64,000 nucleotides of DNA from Chloroflexaceae bacterium (GTDB lineage Bacteria; Chloroflexota; Chloroflexia; Chloroflexales; Chloroflexaceae), in NCBI GenBank assembly GCA_025057155.1, contig JANWYD010000001.1, positions 292,377 to 356,376 of the forward strand, in the 5' to 3' direction. Shown piece after piece: positions 42,396-52,231 of the stretch. The number at the start of each line of letters is the position of its first letter. The first letter of the stretch is position 1. Below the pieces are notes generated by a model, which saw only the letters and a list, made by a program, of their open reading frames with translations, made no database searches and was not told the origin of the DNA. The position numbers were made by a program, and so were the translations under genes.

Positions 42396-45300
42396 ATGCG
42401 ACGGTCCACTGCCAGGCAAGCACAGGCGCTCAAACTCGAGCAGCAGCGTGGTGCGCTGCGCTCTCAGCGTGAGCGTGATGCGCGACTGCTCGATGCGCTG
42501 GTCGCCATCAGTCTGGCCGCCCGTGAACGTCCTGGTTTCCGCGCCATCATTGAGACCGTTCAGCGTGAACTGACCCGAGTCTTTGCTTTCGACGTCTTCT
42601 ATCTGGCCTGCTGTGATGAGCGCCGACAGCGGCTGGCCTGCGCCCTCCTGTGTGATGAGGATGGCAGTGAGTTTATCGAAGATGTCGAGTACGACCGGCT
42701 CACCGGGGCCGTCATCCGCACCCGGCAACCCCTGCTAGTTCGCGATCTGCTCGCGGAACACGATCTCGATCCGTTGCCCGTTCTCTTCGGAAGGCCCGAC
42801 AGACGCTTACGGTCCTGGCTCGGCGTGCCGCTGCTGATCGGCCCCGAGGCCATCGGCGTGTTGTCCATCCAGAGCCGCCAGGCTGGAGTGTACACCGAAG
42901 CCGATCAGGAGGCGCTCCAGCGCATCGCCAGCGTGACTGCCCTGGTGCTGGACAATGTGGCCCTGGTCCGCCGCCAGGAGCAGGTGAGCGTTGATCTGGG
43001 CGCGCAGGTGACCGCCCGCACTGAAGAACTCACGGCGTTGAGTGTGATCTCCGCCGGACTGGTCGAGCGACGTCCTCTTATCGAGATGCTCGAACGCGCC
43101 CTGGAGATCGTGCTGCGCCTGTTTCACCTCGATGCCGGCAATGTGCGCCTGCTCGACGCCAACCGCGACCATCTCGTGCTCTGCTGCCAGCAGGGGTTTT
43201 CCGAAGAGTACACCCAGCGCACCCACTGCTTCCCCCTTGCCACCAGTCCCATTCGCTCGGTCGTCGAGTCAGGCGAGCCGATCGTGGTGTCCCGTAACTG
43301 GTATGACGTGCGGCGCGGCGGCTCGCTGCCTCTGGAGGTCTTCCCGCGCTTCGAGTGCGCGCTCATTCTGCCGCTCTTCGCCGGCAGCACGGTAGTGGGA
43401 ACGTTGAGTCTCTTCGGCTTCGCGCAGCGCGATTTTAGCGCGCAGGAAGTGCGTGTGGCGCAGTCGGTGGCCAACCAGATCGCCATTCTGGTTGAGAATC
43501 GCCGTCTCCTTGATAGACAGGAGCGGCAGATCGCCGAACTCGAGGCCATCGGCCAGATCGGCAAGGTCGTCACCGCATCCTACGATCTCGACAAGATGCT
43601 GGCCGAGGTTTACCGGATCGTCCATAACCTGCTGGACGCGTCAGTCTTTGCCCTGTTGATCTGCGAGCCTGATAGCAAGATTGTTACCAACGCCGTCTTT
43701 GTGGAAGCAGGGGAGTGGATTCCGCTTGACGTCATCGGGCGGCAGGCGCCGCCCAATTCCCTCAGCCAGTGGATCATGTCCCGCCGCGAACCCCTGCTCT
43801 TCGACGACTTGCTCCACAAACGGCACGAGATGACCGATCGGGGCATCCAGCCTCAGGCAGTCGGGCCGGATCGACTGGTGCGCTCGTGGGCCGGCGTGCC
43901 GGTGGTGGCCCGCGACGGCGAGGTGATCGGGATGCTCTGCATCCAGGATTATCGGCCCTACCGCTACGATAGTGGAACGATAGACTTTCTCAACCAGGTG
44001 GCCAGCCACGTAAGTCTGGGAGTGCAGAAAGTGCGTCTCTTCCAGGAGCGCGAACGGCTGCTCCGCGAGACGCGCGCGCATGCCGAGGCGCTCGAACGGC
44101 AGGCTCATCGTCTGGAACTGGTCAACCGCATGGCCTCGGTACTCGCCGCGCGCCTGGATCAGCGCGAGATCCTGGAACTCGCCGCCCGCGAGCTGGTCCA
44201 GTTGTTCTGGGCCGATCACACTGGCACGGTTCTCGTCACCGAGCCTGAAGGAGCCATGGTGGTTGCCGAGTACCCCCCCACCGGCATTGTGGGTCTGCCC
44301 ATTCCTATGCAGGACAATCCCCTGATGGACCGGTTGATCGGCGCCCGCCGCCCGATCGTGATCGAAGACATTGAACACGATCCTCTCGCCGAGCTCAACC
44401 GCGAACTCTGGCGTTCCATGGGCATCCGTTCGCTCATCATTGTGCCCCTGGTGAGCCGAGACCGGGTGCTGGGATCTATTTCGCTCGACAGCTATGGCCC
44501 GCCGCTGCGCTTCAGCGACGAGGAACTGGAACTGCTAAGCACCGTTGCCACCTCCATTGCCGCGGCGGTGGATAACGCGCAGCTCTTCGCCGCGGAGCAG
44601 GAGCAGCGGCGCACCGCCGAGACGCTCCGCGAGATGACCCGGGTGCTCAGTTCTACCTTTGACCCGAACGAGGTGTTGCGCCTGGTGCTCGGCGAACTGC
44701 AGAAGGTGATCGATTTCGACACCGCCTCGATTATGCTGCTCGACGGATCGCAGTTGCGCCTCGTGGCCTCGCGCGGGCGCGCGCCGGGCATCGAGCCGCG
44801 GAACCTCATCCTGCCCCTGGAGGGCACCGGCGCAGGGCATGTTGCCCGCACCGGCACGCCCTTACGTTACATCGCCGGACGAACCGATTGTCCCTGGATG
44901 CGCTTTCCCAGCTCCTCGGACATCCTCTCCTGGATCGGCGTTCCACTGATCGCTCGCGGGCACGTGCTCGGCGTGCTCAACATTGACCTGCGCGGCCCGT
45001 TGTGGAACGAGTACAGCGCGCCAAACTTCAAGCGGATCTTCAGCGAGCGCGATGTTGAAGTGGCCAGCGCCTTCGCCAACCACGCCGCGCTGGCGATCGA
45101 AAACGCCCGGCTGTACCAGGAGTCGATCACCCGCGTCGAGCAGGAACTGGAAATTGCCCGCCGCATCCAGGCCAACCTGTTCCCCCGGCAGTTGCCCGTT
45201 ATCGCTGGTCTGGAACTGGCGGCCCGCTGTGTTCCCGCCCGCGAGACGGGCGGAGATTTCTACGATGTGGTGCAACTGGGCGACCGCGTCGGGGTGATTG

Positions 45301-45857
45301 TGGGCGATGTGAGCGGCAAGTCGCTCCCCGCGGCGATGCTCATGGCCGTCGCGCGCTCGACCGCTCGCTCCGAGGCCCGCAACCACGAGACGCCCTGGAT
45401 CGTGTTGACCGAGACCAATCGTGCGCTGGTGGACGATGTGCCCCGCAACAGCTTCGTCGCCCTGAGTTACGCGCTGGTAGACCGGGCGCGCGACCGCCTG
45501 GTGCTCGCCTCGGCCGGGCAGCTCACCCCCTTGCTGCGTCGCGCGAATGGACATACCACCTTCCTCGAAGGGCCGCCGGCCTTACCGCTGGGCCTCTCCG
45601 CCCAGGTCACGTTCGGGCAGTTCGAGGTGGATCTGCAGCCGGGCGACACGGTGCTCTTCTACACCGACGGCATCGTTGAGGCTCACGACCGGCGCCGCAA
45701 TCTCTTCGGCTTCGAGCGTCTTGAACAGCTCCTGGCGGAGTGGGGCCACCTGCCCGCCGGCCACCTGGTTGACCGGGTGCTCGCCGAGGTGCATGCTTTC
45801 AGCGAGGGCATGCCACCCCACGACGATATGACCCTCGTGGCCGTCCGGGTGACGTGA
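42396..45857 (+). CDS. Multi-GAF sensor PP2C-type (SpoIIE) serine phosphatase
   Basis: A 1153-residue cytoplasmic regulator. A short N-terminal coil is followed by five GAF domains, at about 49-190, 228-368, 400-548, 587-731 and 757-906, each ending in an aliphatic coil such as VASAFANHAALAIENARLY. The SpoIIE/PP2C phosphatase occupies about 932-1153: EIARRIQANLFPRQLPVIAG, ETGGDFYDV, VGDVSGKSLPAAMLMAV and HDDMTLVAVRV include the metal-binding aspartates. Likely controls an anti-anti-sigma factor by dephosphorylation in response to small molecules, as in RsbU-type proteins (known of the family). No partner STAS or RsbW kinase gene is adjacent. ATG 42396 follows GGGGACAGG; the frame upstream to 42276 has no similarity. 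Confidence 0.9.
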   Translation: MRRSTARQAQALKLEQQRGALRSQRERDARLLDALVAISLAARERPGFRAIIETVQRELTRVFAFDVFYLACCDERRQRLACALLCDEDGSEFIEDVEYDRLTGAVIRTRQPLLVRDLLAEHDLDPLPVLFGRPDRRLRSWLGVPLLIGPEAIGVLSIQSRQAGVYTEADQEALQRIASVTALVLDNVALVRRQEQVSVDLGAQVTARTEELTALSVISAGLVERRPLIEMLERALEIVLRLFHLDAGNVRLLDANRDHLVLCCQQGFSEEYTQRTHCFPLATSPIRSVVESGEPIVVSRNWYDVRRGGSLPLEVFPRFECALILPLFAGSTVVGTLSLFGFAQRDFSAQEVRVAQSVANQIAILVENRRLLDRQERQIAELEAIGQIGKVVTASYDLDKMLAEVYRIVHNLLDASVFALLICEPDSKIVTNAVFVEAGEWIPLDVIGRQAPPNSLSQWIMSRREPLLFDDLLHKRHEMTDRGIQPQAVGPDRLVRSWAGVPVVARDGEVIGMLCIQDYRPYRYDSGTIDFLNQVASHVSLGVQKVRLFQERERLLRETRAHAEALERQAHRLELVNRMASVLAARLDQREILELAARELVQLFWADHTGTVLVTEPEGAMVVAEYPPTGIVGLPIPMQDNPLMDRLIGARRPIVIEDIEHDPLAELNRELWRSMGIRSLIIVPLVSRDRVLGSISLDSYGPPLRFSDEELELLSTVATSIAAAVDNAQLFAAEQEQRRTAETLREMTRVLSSTFDPNEVLRLVLGELQKVIDFDTASIMLLDGSQLRLVASRGRAPGIEPRNLILPLEGTGAGHVARTGTPLRYIAGRTDCPWMRFPSSSDILSWIGVPLIARGHVLGVLNIDLRGPLWNEYSAPNFKRIFSERDVEVASAFANHAALAIENARLYQESITRVEQELEIARRIQANLFPRQLPVIAGLELAARCVPARETGGDFYDVVQLGDRVGVIVGDVSGKSLPAAMLMAVARSTARSEARNHETPWIVLTETNRALVDDVPRNSFVALSYALVDRARDRLVLASAGQLTPLLRRANGHTTFLEGPPALPLGLSAQVTFGQFEVDLQPGDTVLFYTDGIVEAHDRRRNLFGFERLEQLLAEWGHLPAGHLVDRVLAEVHAFSEGMPPHDDMTLVAVRVT

Positions 45858-45915
45858 GGGTAGGGCCACGTTCACCTCCGCTCCCCCGCCGTTGCCCGCA
45901 ACAACGGGAACAAAG

Positions 45916-46048
45916 TCTGTGAACGAGGTTTCCTTTATTTCCGCCCCCCTCCCGACCTCCCCCCGTTGGGGCGAGGAGCCAGACTCCCTCCCCCAGCGGG
46001 GGAGGGTCGGGGAGGTGGTGGAGTTACCGAAAAACGTGGTTCACAGAG
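45916..46048. repeat. About 130-bp element with inverted ends, copy 3
   Basis: Left end GTCTGTGAACGAGGTTTCC (45916-45934) and right end AAAAACGTGGTTCACAGAG (about 46030-46048) are inverted relatives. The interior has CCTCCCCCCGTTGGG and CCCCAGCGGGGGAGGG dyads like the copies at 24544-24800. It sits between the phosphatase and the vWA gene. Confidence 0.65.
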
Positions 46049-46119
46049 TAATGAGATCCCGTCTTCACCCCGGATTATGGTAGAGTGTCCATAGGAAAGC
46101 AAGCATCCGTGGACACGCA

Positions 46120-48930
46120 ATGCTGGTCTCTTTCGTCCATCCCGAAGCCCTCTGGCTCCTTGCGCTCCTGCCGCTGCTGTGGCTCTTTGCCTGGGCCACC
46201 CGCCCTTCCTACCGGGCGCGCCTGAGCCGCTGGCGTTACCTGGCGCTGCTTGGCGCGCGCAGTGCCATGCTCGCCGCGCTGGTGCTGGCGCTGGCCGGCG
46301 CCCAGGTGGTGCGGCCCGTGGACGATACGGCAGTCGTCTTTTTGATTGACGGCAGCGACTCGGTGGCTCCCGCGCAGCGCGAGCGCGCCCTGGCGTATGT
46401 CAATGAGGCGCTGGCGGCCGGGCAGCCCGCCGACCGGGCCGCAGTGGTCGTGTTCGGCGCCAACGCGGTCGTGGAACGGGCCCCGCAGCCGCCCGCCCCG
46501 CTGCCGCGCCTGACCTCGGCGGTGACGGGCAATCGCACCGATATCGCCGAAGCGGTGCTGCTGGGCCTGGCGCTCCTGCCCGCTGATGCCCAGAAGCGCC
46601 TCGTCCTGCTCTCCGACGGGGCGCAGAACCTGGGCGACGCGGCGGAGGCGGCGCGCCTCGCCGCACTGCGCGGCGTGCCCATCGAGGTGATCCCCCTTCC
46701 GGCCGAGGGCGGCGCCGATGTGCGCCTCGTCGGGCTCGATGCCCCGGCAACGGCCCGCGAAGGCCAGGAGGCGCCTCTGACCCTCAGGATCGAGAGCGAT
46801 CTGCGCGGGTTGGCCCGGGTGGAAGTGTTCGCCGATGGGCAACTGGTGGCTGCCGAGGAAGTGACGCTCATCGAAGGCGAGCAGTCGCTCCTGGTGCGCG
46901 CGCCGGCTGGCGAAGCCGGTTTCCGCCGCTTCGAGGCGCGCATCAGCGCCGCCGGGGACGCCCAGCCGCTCAACAATACCGCCGGCGCCTTCACCCAGGT
47001 TGAGGGGCCGCCGCGCGTGCTGCTGGTGGCCGAAGCGGAGGATCGCGCCGCGCCCCTGCGCGCCGCGCTCACTGCCGCCGGGCTGCGCCCGACCCTGGTT
47101 GGCCCTGCGCAGGTCGCCGCCGACCCCGCCGCGCTGCGCCAGTTCGCCGCCGTTATTCTGGTGGAGGTCCCCGCCAGCGCGGTTCCGCCGGCCCTCCAGC
47201 GGGCGCTGGTCACCTATGTGCGTGAGCAGGGCGGCGGGCTGGCGATGATCGGCGGCGCGAACTCGTTTGGCGCCGGCGGCTGGCGGCGCACCCCTATCGC
47301 CGAGATCCTCCCCGTGGACCTGGATCCGCCCGCCCGCGAGCGACGCCCCGATCTGGCTCTGGCCCTGGTGATTGACCGCAGCGGCAGTATGGGCGATACG
47401 GCTGGTCCCGGGCGCAACCGGCTCGACCTGGCCAAAGACGCCGTCTTTCTGGCCACTCAGGGCCTGGCCGCCAGCGATCAACTCGGCATCTACGTGTTCG
47501 ATGACCGGGCGACCACAGTGCTGCCGTTGCAACCATTGCCGTCCCTGGCCGCCATCGAAGACGCCCTGGGTCTGGTGAGCCTCGGCGGAGGCACCAACAT
47601 CCGCGCTGGCGTCGAACTCGCCGCCCCGGCGCTAATCGGCGCCGATGCTCGCGTCAAGCACATGATCCTGCTGACCGACGGCCTGGATAACAGCAACTAC
47701 GCTGACCTGGTTGAGCAACTGCGAGAAAACCAGGTTACCATCACCGTCGTCTCTATCGGCGGAGCAGCGAACCCGCGCCTCGAACGCGCCGCCCGCGAAG
47801 GCGGCGGCGCCTTCTACCGCGTGACCCGCGCCGACCAGGTGCCGGCGATCTTCCTCAGCGAGACCGTGCGCGCCGCCGAGCGCGACCTGGTGGAGGAGGT
47901 CGTGACGCCGGCAGTTGCCCTGTCCGCTCCCCCGGTGCGCGACCTGGGGGGTTTGCCGCCCCTCTATGGCTACAACAACACCGGCCCTCGCGCAACCGCC
48001 CGCACCTTCCTCATCACCCCTGACGGCGCGCCGCTCCTGGCCGTCTGGCAGGTGGGCCTGGGGCGCACCCTGGCCTGGACCAGCGATCTCAAGGGTCAGT
48101 GGGCCGCCGAGTGGATCGGCTGGGAGCAGTTTCCGCGTTTCGCCGCCGGCCTGGTTGATGCCGTGCTGCCCCCGGCGGGCGACGGGCGCCTGACGCTGGA
48201 GATGCGCGCTGATGGCGGGGAGGCGACGCTCAACCTGGCGGTGAGCGACGCCGAGGGCCTGCCCGCCCAGGTGGCCGCCGTCCAGGGGCGGCTCCTCGAC
48301 CCGGCAGGCGACGGCATTCCACTGAGCTTCACCCAGGTGGCCCCCGGCCGTTACCGCGCCATCGCCCCGGCTGACCAGCCCGGCGTGTACCTGGCGCAGG
48401 TCAACGCTCTCGATGCCGCAGGACAGCCCCTCGTAGCGACCAGCGGCGGCCTGGTGGTCAGCTATTCGCCGGAATACCGCCCGGACGCGGCGGGCGCGGC
48501 CCTGCTCGAGTCGCTGGCGACGATCAGCGGCGGGCGCGTCGCCCCGCCGGCAGACAGCCTGTTTGAGGCCCCGGGACAGCGAGTCGGGCGCGTGACGGCG
48601 ATCAGCCAGCCGCTCCTCTGGCTGGCCCTTGCCCTTCTCCCGCTGGATATCGCTCTACACCGGCTGTTTTGGCGGCCCGCTGGCCCGCTACGCTTCCCGG
48701 CGCGGCGCGCCCGGCCAACGCCTGAGCCGGAGGCCGCCGATGCGCTGCTGACCCGCCTCCGGGCTGCCCGCGAGCGCGCCCGGCGCCCCGCGCCACCCCC
48801 GGCGGCGCGGGCGCCCCGGCCCCCCACGGCGGAGACGTCAGCTGCGCCGCCCGTCCCGGCCCCCGCGCCCGCCGACGACCGCCTGGCAGCGCTCCTGGCC
48901 GCCAAACAGCGCCGTAAGCGGTCAGAGTAG
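46120..48930 (+). CDS. Large membrane protein with two vWA domains and a glutamine-amidotransferase-like middle
   Basis: A 936-residue protein. Membrane segments are at about 9-26 and 39-60, and a third near 828-850. The first vWA has DGSDS at 77-81; a beta-sandwich and a class I glutamine-amidotransferase-like segment (GGGLAMIGGANSFGAGGWRR near 370) follow; a second vWA with a canonical DRSGS at 419-423 and a TDG step lies in the middle. The last 85 residues are cytoplasmic, Pro/Ala/Arg-rich and end KRRKRSE. Relatives are often found with MoxR systems, but this gene stands far from moxR at 4.5-5.5 kb. ATG 46120 matches the membrane anchor start. Function not known. Confidence 0.82.
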   Translation: MLVSFVHPEALWLLALLPLLWLFAWATRPSYRARLSRWRYLALLGARSAMLAALVLALAGAQVVRPVDDTAVVFLIDGSDSVAPAQRERALAYVNEALAAGQPADRAAVVVFGANAVVERAPQPPAPLPRLTSAVTGNRTDIAEAVLLGLALLPADAQKRLVLLSDGAQNLGDAAEAARLAALRGVPIEVIPLPAEGGADVRLVGLDAPATAREGQEAPLTLRIESDLRGLARVEVFADGQLVAAEEVTLIEGEQSLLVRAPAGEAGFRRFEARISAAGDAQPLNNTAGAFTQVEGPPRVLLVAEAEDRAAPLRAALTAAGLRPTLVGPAQVAADPAALRQFAAVILVEVPASAVPPALQRALVTYVREQGGGLAMIGGANSFGAGGWRRTPIAEILPVDLDPPARERRPDLALALVIDRSGSMGDTAGPGRNRLDLAKDAVFLATQGLAASDQLGIYVFDDRATTVLPLQPLPSLAAIEDALGLVSLGGGTNIRAGVELAAPALIGADARVKHMILLTDGLDNSNYADLVEQLRENQVTITVVSIGGAANPRLERAAREGGGAFYRVTRADQVPAIFLSETVRAAERDLVEEVVTPAVALSAPPVRDLGGLPPLYGYNNTGPRATARTFLITPDGAPLLAVWQVGLGRTLAWTSDLKGQWAAEWIGWEQFPRFAAGLVDAVLPPAGDGRLTLEMRADGGEATLNLAVSDAEGLPAQVAAVQGRLLDPAGDGIPLSFTQVAPGRYRAIAPADQPGVYLAQVNALDAAGQPLVATSGGLVVSYSPEYRPDAAGAALLESLATISGGRVAPPADSLFEAPGQRVGRVTAISQPLLWLALALLPLDIALHRLFWRPAGPLRFPARRARPTPEPEAADALLTRLRAARERARRPAPPPAARAPRPPTAETSAAPPVPAPAPADDRLAALLAAKQRRKRSE

Positions 48931-48980
48931 CCCGCGGCGCGACAGAGTGCGTCACAGCCGCGGGGCCGTCTCACCGGCGT

Positions 48981-50765
48981 TCAGTTGCGCACCAGCAGGG
49001 GGAGAAAGACCTGGGGCCCGCCCCCTGCCCCCGCGACCGGTCGCCAGGCAGCTTCCAGCCAGGCTCCGTCGCTGGTCACCGGCCCGGTGGCGCCACTGCT
49101 CACCTCCAGCCACCAGATGTCGCTGCGGCCGTCGAAGCGGTTCAGGGTGTAGACCAGATAGGCCCCGTCCGGCGACCAGCGCACCCTGCCGATGCTCCGC
49201 CCGTGGTCGGCCAGCAGCAGCATGCGCGGATTGGCCAGATCCTGACGATCGTAGAGCATGATGGCGAAGGTGCGGTCGCGGGCGTCCGCCGAGGGAACGG
49301 TTGTTACGCGCACCACGGCGAAGCGCCGGCCATCGGGTGCCCAGGCCGGCTCCTGATCGGCCGGGTTGGCCAGCAGGCGCGTCTCCTGCGCCGGCTGGGA
49401 GCGGGTATCGAGCAGCCATACCCCCGCGGCCCGGTTGTCGCGGGCCAGGTCAAAGCTATCGAACAAGACCTCGCCGTTCCGGTTGACGCTCGGCCTTGTA
49501 GCGAAAGACGCCAGCAGCGGCGCCACCTGCCCCGGCTGCTGCGGTAGTAACCGCACGTCCGACAATCCGCCCCTGATGTTCCCGTCACAGAAGGCGTTGA
49601 AGCCCGGGTTGCCGAAGGCCACCTGATTGCTGCCGGGCATCCAGTCCAGTTGGGACACCTGCCAGATCTGCGAGGGCTGCTCCCGTGATGCCGGATCTGA
49701 CGGATCCGGGACAAACGGGCAGCGCGAGCCTTTGCGGCTCTGAGTCTGGTAGACCTGGCGCGCCCCGCTGCCATCGGCGTTGAGCACGGTAATGGCGGCG
49801 GCGCTCAGATTGTTCTGTGGATCGGGATCGGGCGTGGGCCAGGGCCAGGTGTTATAATCGGCTACGGCAAGACGGCGCCCGTCCGGCGACCAGGCCGGAT
49901 AGCGCACATTGTTCAGCAAGCCGCGGTAAATCAGTTGCTGGTTCCTGCCGTCCGTATCCATGCGGTAGAGCCAGCGATTGCCGTCGGCTTCGGCGCGGAT
50001 GGCCGCCAGGGGGCGGCTGCCGTCGCCACGGAGCGCCGGGGGGAGGGGCGAGGCGGCCGTGCGCCCGTCGCTGGCAAGCACCTGCACCTCATCAATCAGC
50101 AACACCGCTTCTTGACTGACCCCGGTGTTCTGCTGGATCACGATCGAGAAGCGCAACGTCTGGCCGCGCACCCGGTCGAGGTCCTCGCCGGTCAACACTC
50201 TGCGGTACAGTTGCCAGCCCGGCGGCTGCTCGGTCGAGAAGCTGCCGAGCCTGACGCCCCCCAGATTCGGATCAAACATATAGAAGCCGCGGGCCAGAAA
50301 CACATCCACACTCGTGCCCGCCGCGGCCCGAAACCAGAATGACACTGTGACGGCTGGAGCGTTTGCCGGAATGCTTAACTGCTGCGTGAGGATTTGCCGA
50401 GGGGTCGTCGTGTCGGGCAGGGTGGGGCAACCGCTGCCATCGGCGCCGGCGCCCATAAAGAGGGCGTAGCGCCCGGCGTACACTGCGTTGGACCCCGCCG
50501 ACTCGGCATCCACCAGGCCCAGGTTGCCGCAGCCTTCCCAGCCCGCGCCCTGTTGCTCAAATCCGCCGTCCTGAATCAGGTTCCCGGCCTGGGCCGGGGC
50601 CGCCGGAGGCGTGGACGCCCCGGCGTTCATCGTAAAAGCGCCCGTCAGCACCGGCAGCGCCGGCCCCGATGATGAAGCCGGCGCTGCCGTGACCAGCGCG
50701 ATGCCTCCTGATAGTATCAGCCAGCAGCCCAGGGTGATAGACAGTCGTAGCAGGTTTCTGGACAT
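48981..50765 (-). CDS. Secreted TolB-like beta-propeller protein with C-terminal FLPLLVRN tail
   Basis: A 594-residue exported protein. It has a signal peptide (ITLGCWLILSGGIALVTAAPA), a carbohydrate-binding-like beta-sandwich beginning NLIQDGGFEQQGAGW, and a PD40/TolB propeller with repeats AWSPDGRRLAVADY, AWAPDGRRFAVVRV and RWSPDGAYLVYTL. It ends PQVFLPLLVRN, a tail I have seen in many exported Chloroflexota proteins and take as a possible sorting or anchoring signal (from memory, not proved here). AAGGAG precedes ATG 50765. It converges with the vWA gene. Substrate is unknown; sugar- or peptide-binding is a guess. Confidence 0.8.
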   Translation of the reverse strand: MSRNLLRLSITLGCWLILSGGIALVTAAPASSSGPALPVLTGAFTMNAGASTPPAAPAQAGNLIQDGGFEQQGAGWEGCGNLGLVDAESAGSNAVYAGRYALFMGAGADGSGCPTLPDTTTPRQILTQQLSIPANAPAVTVSFWFRAAAGTSVDVFLARGFYMFDPNLGGVRLGSFSTEQPPGWQLYRRVLTGEDLDRVRGQTLRFSIVIQQNTGVSQEAVLLIDEVQVLASDGRTAASPLPPALRGDGSRPLAAIRAEADGNRWLYRMDTDGRNQQLIYRGLLNNVRYPAWSPDGRRLAVADYNTWPWPTPDPDPQNNLSAAAITVLNADGSGARQVYQTQSRKGSRCPFVPDPSDPASREQPSQIWQVSQLDWMPGSNQVAFGNPGFNAFCDGNIRGGLSDVRLLPQQPGQVAPLLASFATRPSVNRNGEVLFDSFDLARDNRAAGVWLLDTRSQPAQETRLLANPADQEPAWAPDGRRFAVVRVTTVPSADARDRTFAIMLYDRQDLANPRMLLLADHGRSIGRVRWSPDGAYLVYTLNRFDGRSDIWWLEVSSGATGPVTSDGAWLEAAWRPVAGAGGGPQVFLPLLVRN

Positions 50766-50784
50766 GCTCCTTCTCCTTGCCATA

Positions 50785-50801
50785 GGGAAAACGCTTTTCC
50801 C
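50785..50801. repeat. GGGAAAA/TTTTCCC hairpin just upstream of the propeller gene
   Basis: Perfect 7-bp stem around CGC, beginning 20 bp upstream of ATG 50765. It may lie in the leader of that gene. A related GGGGAA/TTCCCC dyad lies at about 50858. Confidence 0.5.
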
Positions 50802-51857
50802 CGCACTCTTTTTGCTTCATAGGAAGAGGATGTGGAACGGCGAAGCCTTGCCAGGGGAACGTATTTCCCCGGCGATGAACATCGGCCCTGTACCCGCACG
50901 AGGATGCAGGAGGAAGCGGCCCTCCCGGAGAGGTTATTTGCTTCATGGTGTCATTGCGCGGTGCGTGTGCGTAGGGCCTGAGGTGAACCCGGCCGGCGAA
51001 GAATGGGAAAGCGAAGGTTCCCGTTGCCCTTGCCCGGTGGAGGGACTGAGAGGGCGCGATGGTTCCAGCCAGAGGGTATTGTACAAAAAGGCGCTATGGC
51101 GAGGAAGGTGGGAAATGTTCCTGATCCTGATGAGGGAAAGCAGGGGGTCTGGCAAACTGTATCGCTCGCGATAAAAACACAGGCGGCGGACTATCGGTTA
51201 TCGGCTGCTTTCACATCAGACGCCCATTCGCAGGATGCACACCGCCGCAATGAAAACATGGTCTGCGGGCTATCGGCTATGTTCACGTATCCTTTCCATA
51301 ACTGAGGCGCAGTGGGTGACGACAAGGCGAAGATCTGGTAGACTACCAGCGCATGCCGATTTCCGACAGCATTCCCGATACACCAACGCGCTAGATCGTG
51401 ATCCGGCTGTTGAACGTCATCGCGACGTTCGCAGCGGAGAATACCGCACTGCCGGTTGCGATCCAACACCTGCGTGACAGAAACACACGGCTGAAGGGGA
51501 GGCCAGGCAAACCCGGCATCAAACTGCTCACGTCGCCGCCTGCCGACCATTCTTCGGATGCCGAGCGTCTCACGTGCACGGTCCTGCAGCGAACCCAAAC
51601 AATCATGTGGAACTCGCAGCACGTCGCCGGGTGCGCAAGCGCGATATGAGCTTCGGCCCCCAAATACGGAATGATGCGCGGCCCCAGGACACCTTTCAAA
51701 CACGGCGGCGAAACTGGGCGTGGAGTTCTTGCACCATTTCCGTGACCGCATAGTCACGTCCGCAACCACACCCGCCTGAGCCGAGCAGCTAGGCCCGGCG
51801 GGCAGGTATTGCAGCACAACCGTCCGCCTGAGTCGGCACTTTTGAAGAGGATCCGCA
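50802..51857. other. Poorly coding intergenic region of about 1 kb
   Basis: Frames on both strands are short and I recognise no domain. The leftward strand over about 51390-51800 gives text in two or three frames that looks like a decayed gene (for example GPRIIPYLGAEAHIALAHPA and VPHDCLGSLQDRARETLGIR), but no family could be named. Base composition looks less GC-rich than the neighbours. Confidence 0.35.
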
Positions 51858-51992
51858 ATGGACTGGAGCAGATATTTCTTTTTGCCGTATATTTTCACTA
51901 CGGTGGTGTTCCTTTTTGGATTGGGTTTTGCGCTGCGCGTAATGCTGACCGCGCTTCGAAAGGTCGTGCATCATACCTCAGAGCCTGCCTGA
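51858..51992 (+). CDS. Candidate 44-residue single-span membrane protein
   Basis: ATG 51858 follows GAAGAGGA at good spacing. The product, beginning MDWSRYFFLPYIFTTVVFLF, has one hydrophobic segment (about 7-29) and a basic C-terminal end, RVMLTALRKVVHH. The FLPYIFTTVVFLFGLGFALR stretch loosely resembles the first membrane helix of NarI/DsrM-like quinol-oxidising subunits, so it could also be the N-terminal remnant of a longer gene. It is short, untested, and lies in a degraded region. Confidence 0.4.
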   Translation: MDWSRYFFLPYIFTTVVFLFGLGFALRVMLTALRKVVHHTSEPA

Positions 51993-52231
51993 CCGCCGGA
52001 ATCCAGGGCATGAGGCGTGTCTATGCTTAATGGCGGTCGGGGCGCGCTACCGGTCGATGAGGGTGTGGTGCCCCTTGGACCGATGCCTGCGCCGACGAGG
52101 CGGCTCCCGCTACAAAGGCGCAGCCCGATCCGGCGAAGTTGCTGTTTGGCGAGGGCGTCTTGCCTGCCCCGCCGCCGCACAGGCGTGTTCTTCCTGGCTA
52201 AGCAGTGGCCTCGCGCCACGGGAGGCGGATG

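Noticed and set aside
46075..47532. 485-codon leftward frame antisense to the vWA gene
   Set aside because: Arg/Gly-rich shadow without motifs.
51391..51699. Leftward hypothetical protein of 102 codons
   Set aside because: No ribosome site or motif; similarity-like text is spread over several frames, so it is treated as decayed sequence.
51191..51898. Leftward hypothetical protein of 235 codons
   Set aside because: Longest frame of the poor region but Cys/Arg-rich, without domain pattern or start signal.
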